From the NCBI RefSeq assembly GCF_002305875.1, contig NZ_CP022098.1:620001-684000 (forward strand): DNA of 64,000 nucleotides, in the 5' to 3' direction. Positions 1-7,196 of the stretch are shown in pieces. Source of the DNA: Cystobacter fuscus. Lineage in GTDB: Bacteria > Myxococcota > Myxococcia > Myxococcales > Myxococcaceae. The position numbers were made by a program, and so were the translations under genes. The first letter of the stretch is position 1. Every line of letters starts with the position of its first letter. The notes beneath the pieces were generated by a model. The model saw only the letters and a list, made by a program, of their open reading frames with translations. It did no database searches and had not been told where the DNA came from.

Positions 1-419
1 GTGATGTCTCGCACGAGCGTGAAGGGTTGCGCCGGCGAGTCGGGCTGGGGGCTGAGGCCCACCATGTACTCGTAGAGGGCGCGGCTCTTGGCATCCTCCG
101 CCTCGAGGGGAGCGGTGCCGCGCATGAAGGCGGTGTAGCAGAAGTTCACCGCGTCCAGCAGCGTCACCTCGTAGCCGCCCCACCAGTGGGGGCGCGAGGC
201 CACGCCCACCAGCGACAGGCCCGTGTACAGCTTGTCCCGGGCCTGCTCGCTCGACGTCGCGTGACACGTGGCGCACGAGAAGGCGTTGTACTGGCTCGTC
301 GACAGCCGGGAGTCCCGGAACAGGGCCTCGCCGTATTCTTCCGCGGGAGTGGGACCACACCCGGCCACCAGCCCCGCCACCGCGCAGGCCACCGCGCCCG
401 CCACCCCTCGTGTCCTCAT
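1..419 (-). CDS. c-type cytochrome lipoprotein (di-haem peroxidase-like), partial
   Basis: This gene runs off the left edge, so only about 139 N-terminal residues are visible. Residues 1-21 are a lipoprotein signal ending in a LVAGC lipobox. A CATCH haem-binding motif (CxxCH) lies at residues 49-53 after EYGEALFRDSRLS, an arrangement typical of the first haem domain of the di-haem cytochrome c peroxidase/MauG group. It is therefore probably an envelope-anchored electron carrier or peroxidase. The ATG at 419 overlaps the stop of the following beta-propeller gene by 4 nt (ATGA), so the two are translationally coupled, with this gene first. Whether a second CxxCH exists cannot be seen. The haem motif is certain; the peroxidase subfamily is inference. 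Confidence 0.75.
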   Translation of the reverse strand, partial: MRTRGVAGAVACAVAGLVAGCGPTPAEEYGEALFRDSRLSTSQYNAFSCATCHATSSEQARDKLYTGLSLVGVASRPHWWGGYEVTLLDAVNFCYTAFMRGTAPLEAEDAKSRALYEYMVGLSPQPDSPAQPFTLVRDI

Positions 420-1672
420 GGCTTGCTCCTCAGCAGGCCCACCGAGTCCGGATAGATGCCCACCCTCACCGTCTTCTTCACCGCGCCCGCCTCCAGATCC
501 AGCACGTGCAGGGTGCCCGGACCCACATGGTCTCCCTCGCACACCGCCAACGCCTGCTTGCCCCCCGGTATCAGCTCCACCTGGTGCACGTTGAGACAGC
601 CCGCGGGCGACAGTGGAATCTTCCCCTTCACGGCGGGCCCGCTCCCGCTCACGTCGATGATGGCCACGGTATCCACCCGCTGGTAGGGCAGGAGGAGTGT
701 CCGGCCATCGACACTGAAGGCGCCGAACATGGGCACGCCCTGGCGCAGCTCCTCGTCCATGCGCTCGGGGAGCAGCGAGCGCTCGGGGAGGATGCGCAGC
801 GACTGGGGATCCAGGTGGTAGGCGATGGGGCTGTCCAGGGAGCCCACCCACAGCGAGCCATCCGTGGGCGAGAGGGTGAGTGAGTAGGGGGAGTAGCGGG
901 GGGCCTGGGCGGTGCCCGGGTTGGGCAGGCGGACGCGGGTGACGGGGAAGGCCGGGTCATCCAGCCGCACCACGGCGACCTCGTCCGAGAGGCAGGCGAC
1001 ATAGGCGCGCGTCTCGTCGGGGGACAGGCGCACGGCGTGGGGCGCGGGACACACGGCAACGCGCTTCGTCACGCGCATGGTGTCGGTGTCGACGAGGACG
1101 AGGTTGGCGTCGATGTTCTCCTGGGGGGTTCCGTTCTGGAGGGCCTCCTGGAGCTTGAGCAGATCGAAGTGGGTGACGTAGAGCGTGCGGCCATCGGCGC
1201 TGAGCACGAGGTCGCCCGGGTTGCGGTCCACGCGCGTGGAGGCGACGAGGTGGTTGTCTTTGGCGTCGAGCTTGAGGCAGTAGCCATCGGCGGTGCCGGT
1301 GCCATGCGCGCCGTGGGGGCCCGAGCCGGCGCCGGGCACGGAGTAGGAGAGGCCCACGTAATAGAAGTCCCCGCGTGGCGAGAAGGCGGCGTGGTGGGGG
1401 CCCTCGAGTTCCACGGGGTTGAGTCCCACGGGCACGCGCGCGAGCTCGCCCCAGTCCGGAGTGTCGAGGGAGTCCAGGTCCAGCAGGCTGACGGTGTCGT
1501 CCATGCTGTTGGTGACGACGATGCGCCCGCTGCCGAGGGGAGGCATTTCACTCCGGCCGGGCCAGCCCTGGGGATGGTCGTAATGGAGCGGGGGCGGCTC
1601 GCCGCTCGTGTCGATGCAGGCGCCGAGCGCGAGCGTGGCGAGGATGGCGAGGCGTGGGAGCTTCTTGTTCAT
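416..1672 (-). CDS. YVTN-type beta-propeller lipoprotein
   Basis: This is a 418-residue lipoprotein (lipobox ALGAC, Cys19). Several propeller blades of the YVTN/surface-layer type follow, visible as repeated GRIVVTNSMDDTVSLLDLDS, SADGRTLYVTHFD, SPDETRAYVACLSDEVAVVRL and TLHVLDLEAG segments. Such proteins are usually envelope-located and serve as scaffolds or accompany cytochromes. The ATG at 1672 follows a short gap after the Imm11 gene that ends at 1689. Its 3' end overlaps the ATG of the cytochrome c gene by 4 nt as read on the + coordinate map, and both genes read leftward, so a membrane electron-transfer or metal-related pair is plausible. No catalytic residues are recognisable and the substrate is unknown. 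Confidence 0.75.
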   Translation of the reverse strand: MNKKLPRLAILATLALGACIDTSGEPPPLHYDHPQGWPGRSEMPPLGSGRIVVTNSMDDTVSLLDLDSLDTPDWGELARVPVGLNPVELEGPHHAAFSPRGDFYYVGLSYSVPGAGSGPHGAHGTGTADGYCLKLDAKDNHLVASTRVDRNPGDLVLSADGRTLYVTHFDLLKLQEALQNGTPQENIDANLVLVDTDTMRVTKRVAVCPAPHAVRLSPDETRAYVACLSDEVAVVRLDDPAFPVTRVRLPNPGTAQAPRYSPYSLTLSPTDGSLWVGSLDSPIAYHLDPQSLRILPERSLLPERMDEELRQGVPMFGAFSVDGRTLLLPYQRVDTVAIIDVSGSGPAVKGKIPLSPAGCLNVHQVELIPGGKQALAVCEGDHVGPGTLHVLDLEAGAVKKTVRVGIYPDSVGLLRSKP

Positions 1673-1688
1673 GGTGCTTCCTGGTGAT

Positions 1689-2046
1689 TCAGACTTCGAT
1701 GAACTTCGTGCCGGTGATGCCTTCTTCTTCCAGGGCGCGCTTGACGTGCTCGGAGACGATGAGGATCACCTTCCAGCCCCAGGGACGGAAGACGTGGACC
1801 TCCCCGAGCTTCTCCGGATCCACCTTCAGCCCCGAGACGTTGCGGTATTCACCAGGCTCCTTGTCCGGGCGATTGTCCTCCGGGAGCCAGTGGAGAACCT
1901 CCGCACACCGGGCGTCGTCGATGCATTTGATGACGCGCAAGGCGTTGAGGATGAACCAGGGCTCCGTCTGACCTTCCACTTCGACGGGGATGAACTGCAC
2001 TTCCTTCTGGAGACCCAGACGCTCGAAAAGGGAGACCACCCGGCGG
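1689..2046. repeat. Duplicated segment, second unit at 3580-3937
   Basis: About 358 nt covering the 3' part of copy B are repeated 1891 nt away at 3580-3937 with roughly four mismatches by eye. The match starts just before the stop codons (shared gtgattcag) and fades upstream of the AHH-flanking immunity 5' regions. Direct orientation means recombination between the units would delete the toxin gene. This is what the sequence shows; recent conversion or duplication is inference. Confidence 0.8.
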
Positions 2047-2273
2047 TGCACGATGGGCACCCCCCGGGCGAGAGAGAACTCGAGAGGGCTTCCAGCGGGC
2101 TTCATGGAGATGTGGATGGGCTTGTCGATGTTCAGGAACTGCCCCTCCTTGAACCGCCAGGCGTTGAAAAGTTCCTCCCGGCCTTCCTCTTCGTGGAGGG
2201 GCATTCTCAAATGCCATCGCCCTGGAATGTATACGTTGTCGTAGAGGTCGTAATATCTCATTCGAGCTGTCAT
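1689..2273 (-). CDS. Imm11-family immunity protein (copy B)
   Basis: This 194-residue protein begins MTARMRYYDLYDNVYIPGRWHL and fits the Imm11 (DUF1629) immunity family, whose members neutralise polymorphic nuclease toxins in the cytoplasm. It has no signal peptide, as expected for a protein protecting the producer. Its ATG overlaps the TGA of the AHH toxin gene by 4 nt, so toxin and immunity are translationally coupled, which supports assignment as the cognate antidote. A longer in-frame extension upstream exists but lies inside the toxin gene and is not used. About 360 nt at its 3' end (1689-2046) match copy A at 3580-3937 with only about four differences, while the 5' parts have diverged. 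Confidence 0.8.
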   Translation of the reverse strand: MTARMRYYDLYDNVYIPGRWHLRMPLHEEEGREELFNAWRFKEGQFLNIDKPIHISMKPAGSPLEFSLARGVPIVHRRVVSLFERLGLQKEVQFIPVEVEGQTEPWFILNALRVIKCIDDARCAEVLHWLPEDNRPDKEPGEYRNVSGLKVDPEKLGEVHVFRPWGWKVILIVSEHVKRALEEEGITGTKFIEV

Positions 2274-3559
2274 GGACTCCTCTTGACGAGCTTGTTGAGG
2301 TTGGAGCCTGGTGTACACACGGAGCCCGCGATCTTGTCGAGTGCTTCTACGAGTCGGGCTCGGCAATCAGACTGACTCCTGCATGCTTGCAGTGCAGAAT
2401 CCAGTCGACTGAAGACCTCGCGGTGATAGTCCTCGGGATGCGGACCCTTATGGCCTCGCAGATAGACGATGTTCACCGGATCTTCGATGCTCATCCCCGC
2501 CTGTTCAAAGAATTCCTCGAACCTGGGCGTCCAGGGTCCCCCCGTGATTTCGGACTTGTTGTTCTTGTTCGTGCACAGATGGTGCGCATGGTTGTTGTCG
2601 GCCTTCGACTGGGCACAGTCGCCTGTGGTCCGAGCCGAGGACACCGCCGAAGCCACCGCGGAAGCGGTCGTGTTCGCCGACACGCCCATGAGCACCACCG
2701 TTCCGTTCGCCACGCTCACCTGTGCGCGGGCTCCCGCTCCCACCGACAATCCTCCCCGTGCACCCCCACCCGCGAAGGCGAAGCGTGGGGGTGACAATCG
2801 TGCCCACAAGCCGCCCCCGGGGACCTCCGGCAGTCCCCTGGCCAGCTGCGCCCCCGCCACCGTCACCAGCACGCGCAGCCCCACTCCTCCCATCGCCTTG
2901 CCGAAGCGCTCGGCCACCGCTTCCAACTGTTCCCTCGTCTTCGCCGCTTCCGCTTCCCGGTACAGGGTCAGGCACGCCATTCCCACGTTGTGGAGTTCTG
3001 TTACCGTGTAGGTCATCAGCAGACCCAGCGTCACCGCTGCCGCGAAGGCCTTGGAGAACACGGGTTCCGGCGCGGCCCACGCCATCATGTAGAGCATCAT
3101 CGACATGCCCACGGAAAGCAGCATGGCCGGAGACTTGAACATCTCCACGGCCGCCTCTCGGGCTCCATCCCCCATGTAGCGTGGTGAGAGCTTCAGGGCC
3201 TGGAACCACCTGGCACTCTCCAGCGACGACGGTGGCGAGACCAGGGGAGGCCCATACCTCTCCTCGAACTCCTCGCGTACACGTCTCTCCAGGTTGGAGG
3301 AGCGGGCATCAGGTGATGACCCGGTTGGCTCCATCGCCGCGAGCACCTCGCGCGCGTCCTTCAAGGAGAACAGCGCCAAGGCTGGGTTCGGCCCCAGCTT
3401 CTCGAAGGTGAGTTTCAACCCATGCTCCGGAGCACCTCGGTACTCGCTCACCGTCACGGGCTTGAGTATCGAGAGCCGCGATTCGACTTCGGCTGGAGCC
3501 GCCTGGACAGCGAGCGGCACCAGCAGCATGCAGAGGGCTTGGATGACGTACGAGGGCAT
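2270..3559 (-). CDS. Polymorphic toxin with C-terminal AHH nuclease domain (SitA-like)
   Basis: This 429-residue protein has a cleavable signal (residues 1-20, ending AVQA) without a convincing lipobox. A central region carries two hydrophobic helices near residues 145-190 (SPAMLLSVGMSMMLYMM and AAAVTLGLLMTYTV) and a GRFGK-like segment. The C-terminal 120 residues form an AHH nuclease domain of the HNH/EndoVII superfamily: NNHAHHLC, then GGPWTPRFEEFFEQAG, then GHKGPHPEDYHREVF, with the conserved His residues present. It would cleave nucleic acid in a recipient cell. The immunity gene follows with ATGA coupling. The central region resembles the lipoprotein toxin at 56797-58086, which carries a different tip, a hallmark of polymorphic toxins. 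The likeness to myxobacterial SitA toxins, transferred by outer-membrane exchange, is inferred from architecture. Confidence 0.78.
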   Translation of the reverse strand: MPSYVIQALCMLLVPLAVQAAPAEVESRLSILKPVTVSEYRGAPEHGLKLTFEKLGPNPALALFSLKDAREVLAAMEPTGSSPDARSSNLERRVREEFEERYGPPLVSPPSSLESARWFQALKLSPRYMGDGAREAAVEMFKSPAMLLSVGMSMMLYMMAWAAPEPVFSKAFAAAVTLGLLMTYTVTELHNVGMACLTLYREAEAAKTREQLEAVAERFGKAMGGVGLRVLVTVAGAQLARGLPEVPGGGLWARLSPPRFAFAGGGARGGLSVGAGARAQVSVANGTVVLMGVSANTTASAVASAVSSARTTGDCAQSKADNNHAHHLCTNKNNKSEITGGPWTPRFEEFFEQAGMSIEDPVNIVYLRGHKGPHPEDYHREVFSRLDSALQACRSQSDCRARLVEALDKIAGSVCTPGSNLNKLVKRSP

Positions 3560-3579
3560 GGCGGGCGTTGGAATGTGAT

Positions 3580-4164
3580 TCAGACTTCGATGAACTTCGT
3601 GCCGGTGATGCCCTCTTCCTCCAGGGCGCGCTTGACGTGCTCGGAGACGATGAGGATCACCTTCCAGCCCCAGGGACGGAAGACGTGGATCTCCCCGAGC
3701 TTCTCCGGATCCACCTTCAGCCCCGAGACGTTGCGGTATTCACCAGGCTCCTTGTCCGGGCGATTGTCCTCCGGGAGCCAGTGGAGAACCTCCGCACACC
3801 GGGCGTCGTCGATGCATTTGATGACGCGCAAGGCGTTGAGGATGAACCAGGGCTCCGTCTGACCTTCCACCTCGACGGGGATGAACTGCACTTCCTTCTG
3901 GAGACCCAGACGCTCGAAAAGGGAGACCACCCGGCGGTGCACGATGGGAACCCCCAGGGCATGAGAGAACTCGAGAGGAAGGCCCGCGGGCTTCATGGAG
4001 ATGCGGATAGGCTTCTGGATGTCCAAGAGTCGCCCCTCCTTGAATCGCCCGACGTCGAACAGTTCTTCCAGACCCTCTTCGTCATCCAGAGGCATTCTCA
4101 AATGCCATCGCCCTGGGATGTACACGTCATCGTAGAGGTCGAAGTATCTCATCCGAGCTGTCAT
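3580..4164 (-). CDS. Imm11-family immunity protein (copy A, extra immunity gene)
   Basis: This second 194-residue Imm11 paralogue begins MTARMRYFDLYDDVYIPGRWHL and ends with the same residues (GTKFIEV) as copy B. It lies 20 nt upstream of the toxin start on the same strand, giving the order immunity, toxin, immunity. No toxin gene precedes it; the next gene upstream is an unrelated lipoprotein. The 3' 360 nt are almost identical to copy B, but residues 35-75 differ substantially. It may protect against a toxin variant lost from this locus, or be a duplicate maintained by gene conversion. Confidence 0.8.
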   Translation of the reverse strand: MTARMRYFDLYDDVYIPGRWHLRMPLDDEEGLEELFDVGRFKEGRLLDIQKPIRISMKPAGLPLEFSHALGVPIVHRRVVSLFERLGLQKEVQFIPVEVEGQTEPWFILNALRVIKCIDDARCAEVLHWLPEDNRPDKEPGEYRNVSGLKVDPEKLGEIHVFRPWGWKVILIVSEHVKRALEEEGITGTKFIEV

Positions 4165-4235
4165 GGATTCCTCGGGACGTGCTTCTCCTCAAGCAGGCAG
4201 GGCACCGAGACGAGGCGGCACGCGCGGGCTCCGCG

Positions 4236-4853
4236 TCAAGGCGCGCTCCAGCGGATGGTGCGCGGCGGATCCAGGCGATAGGGGCCCTCGGTGACGCGGT
4301 TCTGCAGGAGGTATGCGCGTGTCACCTGCACGGTGAGGGCGCTGTCCGCGCGCTGGCCGAGCGCGGCCCAGGTGTCGGTGTCCGGCTGCCACTTCAACTC
4401 CGAGGTGAGCACCTGCGCCACGGGGCACGTGCTTCCCGGAGCGAACACCTCCACCCAGTAGATCTCTCCCGTGTAGGGAGGCAGGTGGGCGCGCGCCGAG
4501 GGCAGGAGCAGCTCGCCCAGCCAGGTGGTGAAGGAGCGGGACGTCGCGCGGGGCGTGGCCGGCAGCCCGCGCGGAAGCGAACTCACGGGCAGGCTCCACT
4601 CCCAGGTGGGAGGTGGCGAGCCCACCGCGTACTCCTGGCCCTCGGTGGGCGAGGTCAGGTACACGGCGCCCGAGGCATCCAGTGGCTTGTCGCGCACGTC
4701 CACCAGCGCGTGCCAGGCCTCGTCCGTGGCCTTGCCGGCATAGATGGGCTCGGCGCACGTGGGCTCGGTGTCGATGGGCTGCTCCCCGCAGGCCGAAGCG
4801 GCCAGGGCGAGGGTGGTGGCGAGGGCGGCGAGGCTCGGAGCTTTCATGTTCAT
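4236..4853 (-). CDS. Lipoprotein of unknown function
   Basis: This 205-residue protein starts MNMKAPSL and has a lipoprotein signal ending ASAC (Cys22). The mature part has a segment fitting an all-beta fold (AVYLTSPTEGQEYAVGSPPPTWEWSL), reminiscent of Ig-like or fibronectin-like domains in myxobacterial lipoproteins, and contains two Cys residues. The second Met (4847) would also serve as a start. It reads leftward upstream of Imm11 copy A with about 70 nt between them, and is probably an independent unit. I do not recognise a family. Confidence 0.65.
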   Translation of the reverse strand: MNMKAPSLAALATTLALAASACGEQPIDTEPTCAEPIYAGKATDEAWHALVDVRDKPLDASGAVYLTSPTEGQEYAVGSPPPTWEWSLPVSSLPRGLPATPRATSRSFTTWLGELLLPSARAHLPPYTGEIYWVEVFAPGSTCPVAQVLTSELKWQPDTDTWAALGQRADSALTVQVTRAYLLQNRVTEGPYRLDPPRTIRWSAP

Positions 4854-5005
4854 GGGCCGGAAGGTTATTCGGTGGGGGGGCGCGCTTCGAGCGGATGTCC
4901 TGGCCGGGCGAGATGGCGAGGCCACGAGCGTGCTTCAATCGAGATGCCTCGCATGAGCCAGGCTCCCCTGCACCGGTCGGGACGGAAAACCCGAGGAGGA
5001 CTGAA

Positions 5006-5632
5006 ATGTACATCCCGCGCCACTTCCACGAGCAGGACGAGTCGCGACTGCTCGCGCTGATGGAGCAGTACGGCTTCGCGACGCTGGTGACCTCCGACCC
5101 CCAGGGCGTGCCCTTCGCCACGCACCTGCCCCTGCTCGTCGAGCGGGATGCCGGGGGACGGCTGTTGCTCAAGGGCCATGTGGCGCGCGCCAATCCGCAG
5201 TGGCGGTCCTTCGCGGACGAGCGCGAGGTGCTCGCCATCTTCCAGGGGCCGCACGCCTATGTCTCGCCCTCCTGTTACTCGGCGCCCTCTGTTCCCACCT
5301 GGAACTACGCGGTCGTGCACGCGTACGGCACGCCCTCCCTCGTCGAGGAGCCCGAGAAGGTCCTGCACGTCATGCGGCAACTGGCCAGCAAGTACGAAGC
5401 GGGCAGGGACAAGCCCTGGAGTCCCGCCGAGGCCGAGGCGGTCGTGAGCCGGCTGCTCGCGGGCATCGTCGCGTTCGAGATCTCCATCACCCGCCTGGAG
5501 GGCAAGTTCAAGCTGGGCCAGAACCGCGACGCGCGAGACTACGACGGCGTCATGCGCTTCGTGGGGCTCGGCGATCAGCACGGGAGCCAGGGGCTCGTCG
5601 AGTTGATGAAGGCGTACGAGCCCCAGGGGTGA
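5006..5632 (+). CDS. FMN-binding PaiB-family protein
   Basis: This 208-residue protein belongs to the PaiB-like FMN-binding split-barrel family. Diagnostic segments are MYIPRHF at the start, FATLVTSDPQGVPFATHLPLL, GHVARANPQW, AIFQGPHAYVSPSCY and PTWNYAVVHAYG; these form the flavin-binding barrel. The C-terminal half (RLEGKFKLGQNRD) is also characteristic. Family length is about 200-215 residues, so it is complete. Members have been described as negative regulators of sporulation or protease genes in Bacillus, but many are probably flavin-dependent oxidoreductases. The start is set by a gaggaggact ribosome-binding site at 4993-5002. It is divergent from the lipoprotein gene to its left. Confidence 0.85.
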   Translation: MYIPRHFHEQDESRLLALMEQYGFATLVTSDPQGVPFATHLPLLVERDAGGRLLLKGHVARANPQWRSFADEREVLAIFQGPHAYVSPSCYSAPSVPTWNYAVVHAYGTPSLVEEPEKVLHVMRQLASKYEAGRDKPWSPAEAEAVVSRLLAGIVAFEISITRLEGKFKLGQNRDARDYDGVMRFVGLGDQHGSQGLVELMKAYEPQG

Positions 5633-5653
5633 GTGCTCCTGGCCCGCGTGAGG

Positions 5654-6976
5654 TCAGGACCGCCGGGCGCGGCGCAGCAGGGGAAGGGCGAGCAGCATGG
5701 CGGCGGGCAACAGTCCCTCCGTGGCGGAGCATCCCTTGCGTGGCGGCGCGGGCGGGGGCTCCTGGACCGGCGGCGTGCCGGCGTCTCCGCTGGGAGTGGA
5801 CAGGGGATCGGCCTCGACGAGGGCGGCGATCTGGGGCCAGAGGGGCTGGCAGACATCCCGCGCCGGAGTGCCCACGGGACACGCCGAGGGCCGCATGTCG
5901 GGGAGGTCGAGCAGGGGCGTGTAGGTGAGGCCCTCGTCGGGGGTGGTGGCCAGGGCCCAGTCGTGCAGGCGCGAGGCGCCGCAGACGAAGAGCACGCCGT
6001 TCGTCCGCTCCACGCAGGCGTTGCCCGTGGGCAGCGACAGCAGCGTGGCGAACGTCTCTCCCGAGCGCACGCGGAAGAGGCGCGTGGGGGTGGCGGCCCA
6101 GAGCGTGTTGCCATCCTCGGAGACCTCCACGCCCATGAGCGTCTCGTCGATTCCGTCCTCGGCCTGGCCGTCCGGGTGGACGATGGAGCGGAAGCTCTGG
6201 CCTCCATCCCGGCTCTCCAGCACGTAGGTCCAGAATCCCGCGCTGATGCGAGCCCAGAGCCGGTCCGGGTCGTGGTCGGACACGCGCAGGACGAACAGAT
6301 CGTAGGGCTTCGCGTCCGCGAGGTTTTCGGGGAATGGCGAGGCGAAGGGCCGCCAGATGAGTCCCTCGTCATCGCTGCGGTACAGGCGGGGGCCGGTGGG
6401 CGTGCTGGCGGAGACGTAGAGGCGCCGCGGGTCCGAGGGGGCCACCTTCACGCTGGGGTAGACCTCGGTGGTGCTCTGGAGGGCGGTGGGGGTGAAGGTC
6501 TCTCCGCCATCATCGCTGCGGTAGAGGGCGTTGCTCTGACCGGGGCGGCCCGTGGACACCCACAGGCGCGAGGGCTGGGACGGGAGCGACGCGAGGCTCT
6601 TGGGCCACAGGGCGGCCTGGGGTTTGTCCGGAGGGGTGAAGAACGGGTGGGGGGCCCAGGTACAGCCCCCATCCTTCGAGCGGATGAGGGCGGCGCCGGT
6701 AGCGGCCATCAAGGTGCCGTCGGCCTGCCAGAGGTAGCTCTCGGGGCTCCAGCCGCCGATGCCGAGCGCCTGGGGGCAGATCCAGTGCCAGCTCGCGCCG
6801 CCGTCGTGGGTGATGACGGCGCCGAAGGTGGCGCCCAGGAGCATCTCCTCGGGGTGGCCCTGGCGCAGGGTGACACTGGTGGTGTCGGGGTAGCCATTGT
6901 GCGCCAGGGCGGGCGCGGCCCAGGGCGCGAGGAGGGCGAACGCCATGCCGCGCCGGATCAGGGAGGGGACCTTCAT
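5654..6976 (-). CDS. BNR/Asp-box beta-propeller protein with MYXO-CTERM-like tail
   Basis: This 440-residue secreted protein has a signal peptide (LLAPWAAPALA, cut before HNGYP). It contains at least four Asp-box motifs of the S-x-D-x-G-x-x-W/F type (SKDGGCTW, SDDGGETF, SDDEGLIW, SRDGGQSF), indicating a sialidase-like propeller fold. The catalytic arginine triad of true sialidases is not evident. A proline-rich stretch (VQEPPPAPPRKGC) is followed by one hydrophobic helix and the basic end RRARRS, matching the myxobacterial MYXO-CTERM sorting signal, which anchors proteins at the outer membrane after processing by a rhombosortase-like protease. The ATG at 6976 was preferred to an upstream start because the signal peptide begins there. 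Confidence 0.78.
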   Translation of the reverse strand: MKVPSLIRRGMAFALLAPWAAPALAHNGYPDTTSVTLRQGHPEEMLLGATFGAVITHDGGASWHWICPQALGIGGWSPESYLWQADGTLMAATGAALIRSKDGGCTWAPHPFFTPPDKPQAALWPKSLASLPSQPSRLWVSTGRPGQSNALYRSDDGGETFTPTALQSTTEVYPSVKVAPSDPRRLYVSASTPTGPRLYRSDDEGLIWRPFASPFPENLADAKPYDLFVLRVSDHDPDRLWARISAGFWTYVLESRDGGQSFRSIVHPDGQAEDGIDETLMGVEVSEDGNTLWAATPTRLFRVRSGETFATLLSLPTGNACVERTNGVLFVCGASRLHDWALATTPDEGLTYTPLLDLPDMRPSACPVGTPARDVCQPLWPQIAALVEADPLSTPSGDAGTPPVQEPPPAPPRKGCSATEGLLPAAMLLALPLLRRARRS

Positions 6977-7109
6977 CAGGGAAAACTCCGAGAGAAGGAC
7001 GCACGATAAAGCCGCCGGGTGGCCCAGTATACCAGGGAGCGCCCGAGTGCCGGACTGGCCCTCCGCTGAAGACCGGTTCTCGTCCTTGCTCCGGGCTGCT
7101 TGACCCTTG

Positions 7110-7172
7110 AGTTTGTGCCGAGTTTGTGGGAACCCTCCACAGTGAAGGGTCACCACAAACTCGGCACAAACT
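7110..7172. promoter_or_regulatory. Perfect 20-bp inverted repeat with four AGTTTGTG boxes (putative operator)
   Basis: The arms 7110-7129 and 7153-7172 are perfect inverted repeats separated by 23 bp. Each arm holds two copies of an 8-bp box (AGTTTGTG, or CACAAACT on the right) 11 bp apart, about one helical turn, so four half-sites are present. The element is more AT-rich than its surroundings and ends 24 bp before the ATG of the AlbA_2 regulator. A smaller accct/agggt hairpin lies in the spacer. It most likely binds a dimer of dimers and overlaps the promoter; autoregulation is inference. Confidence 0.7.
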
Positions 7173-7196
7173 TTTCTTTGGGTGGGGCATCAAGCC

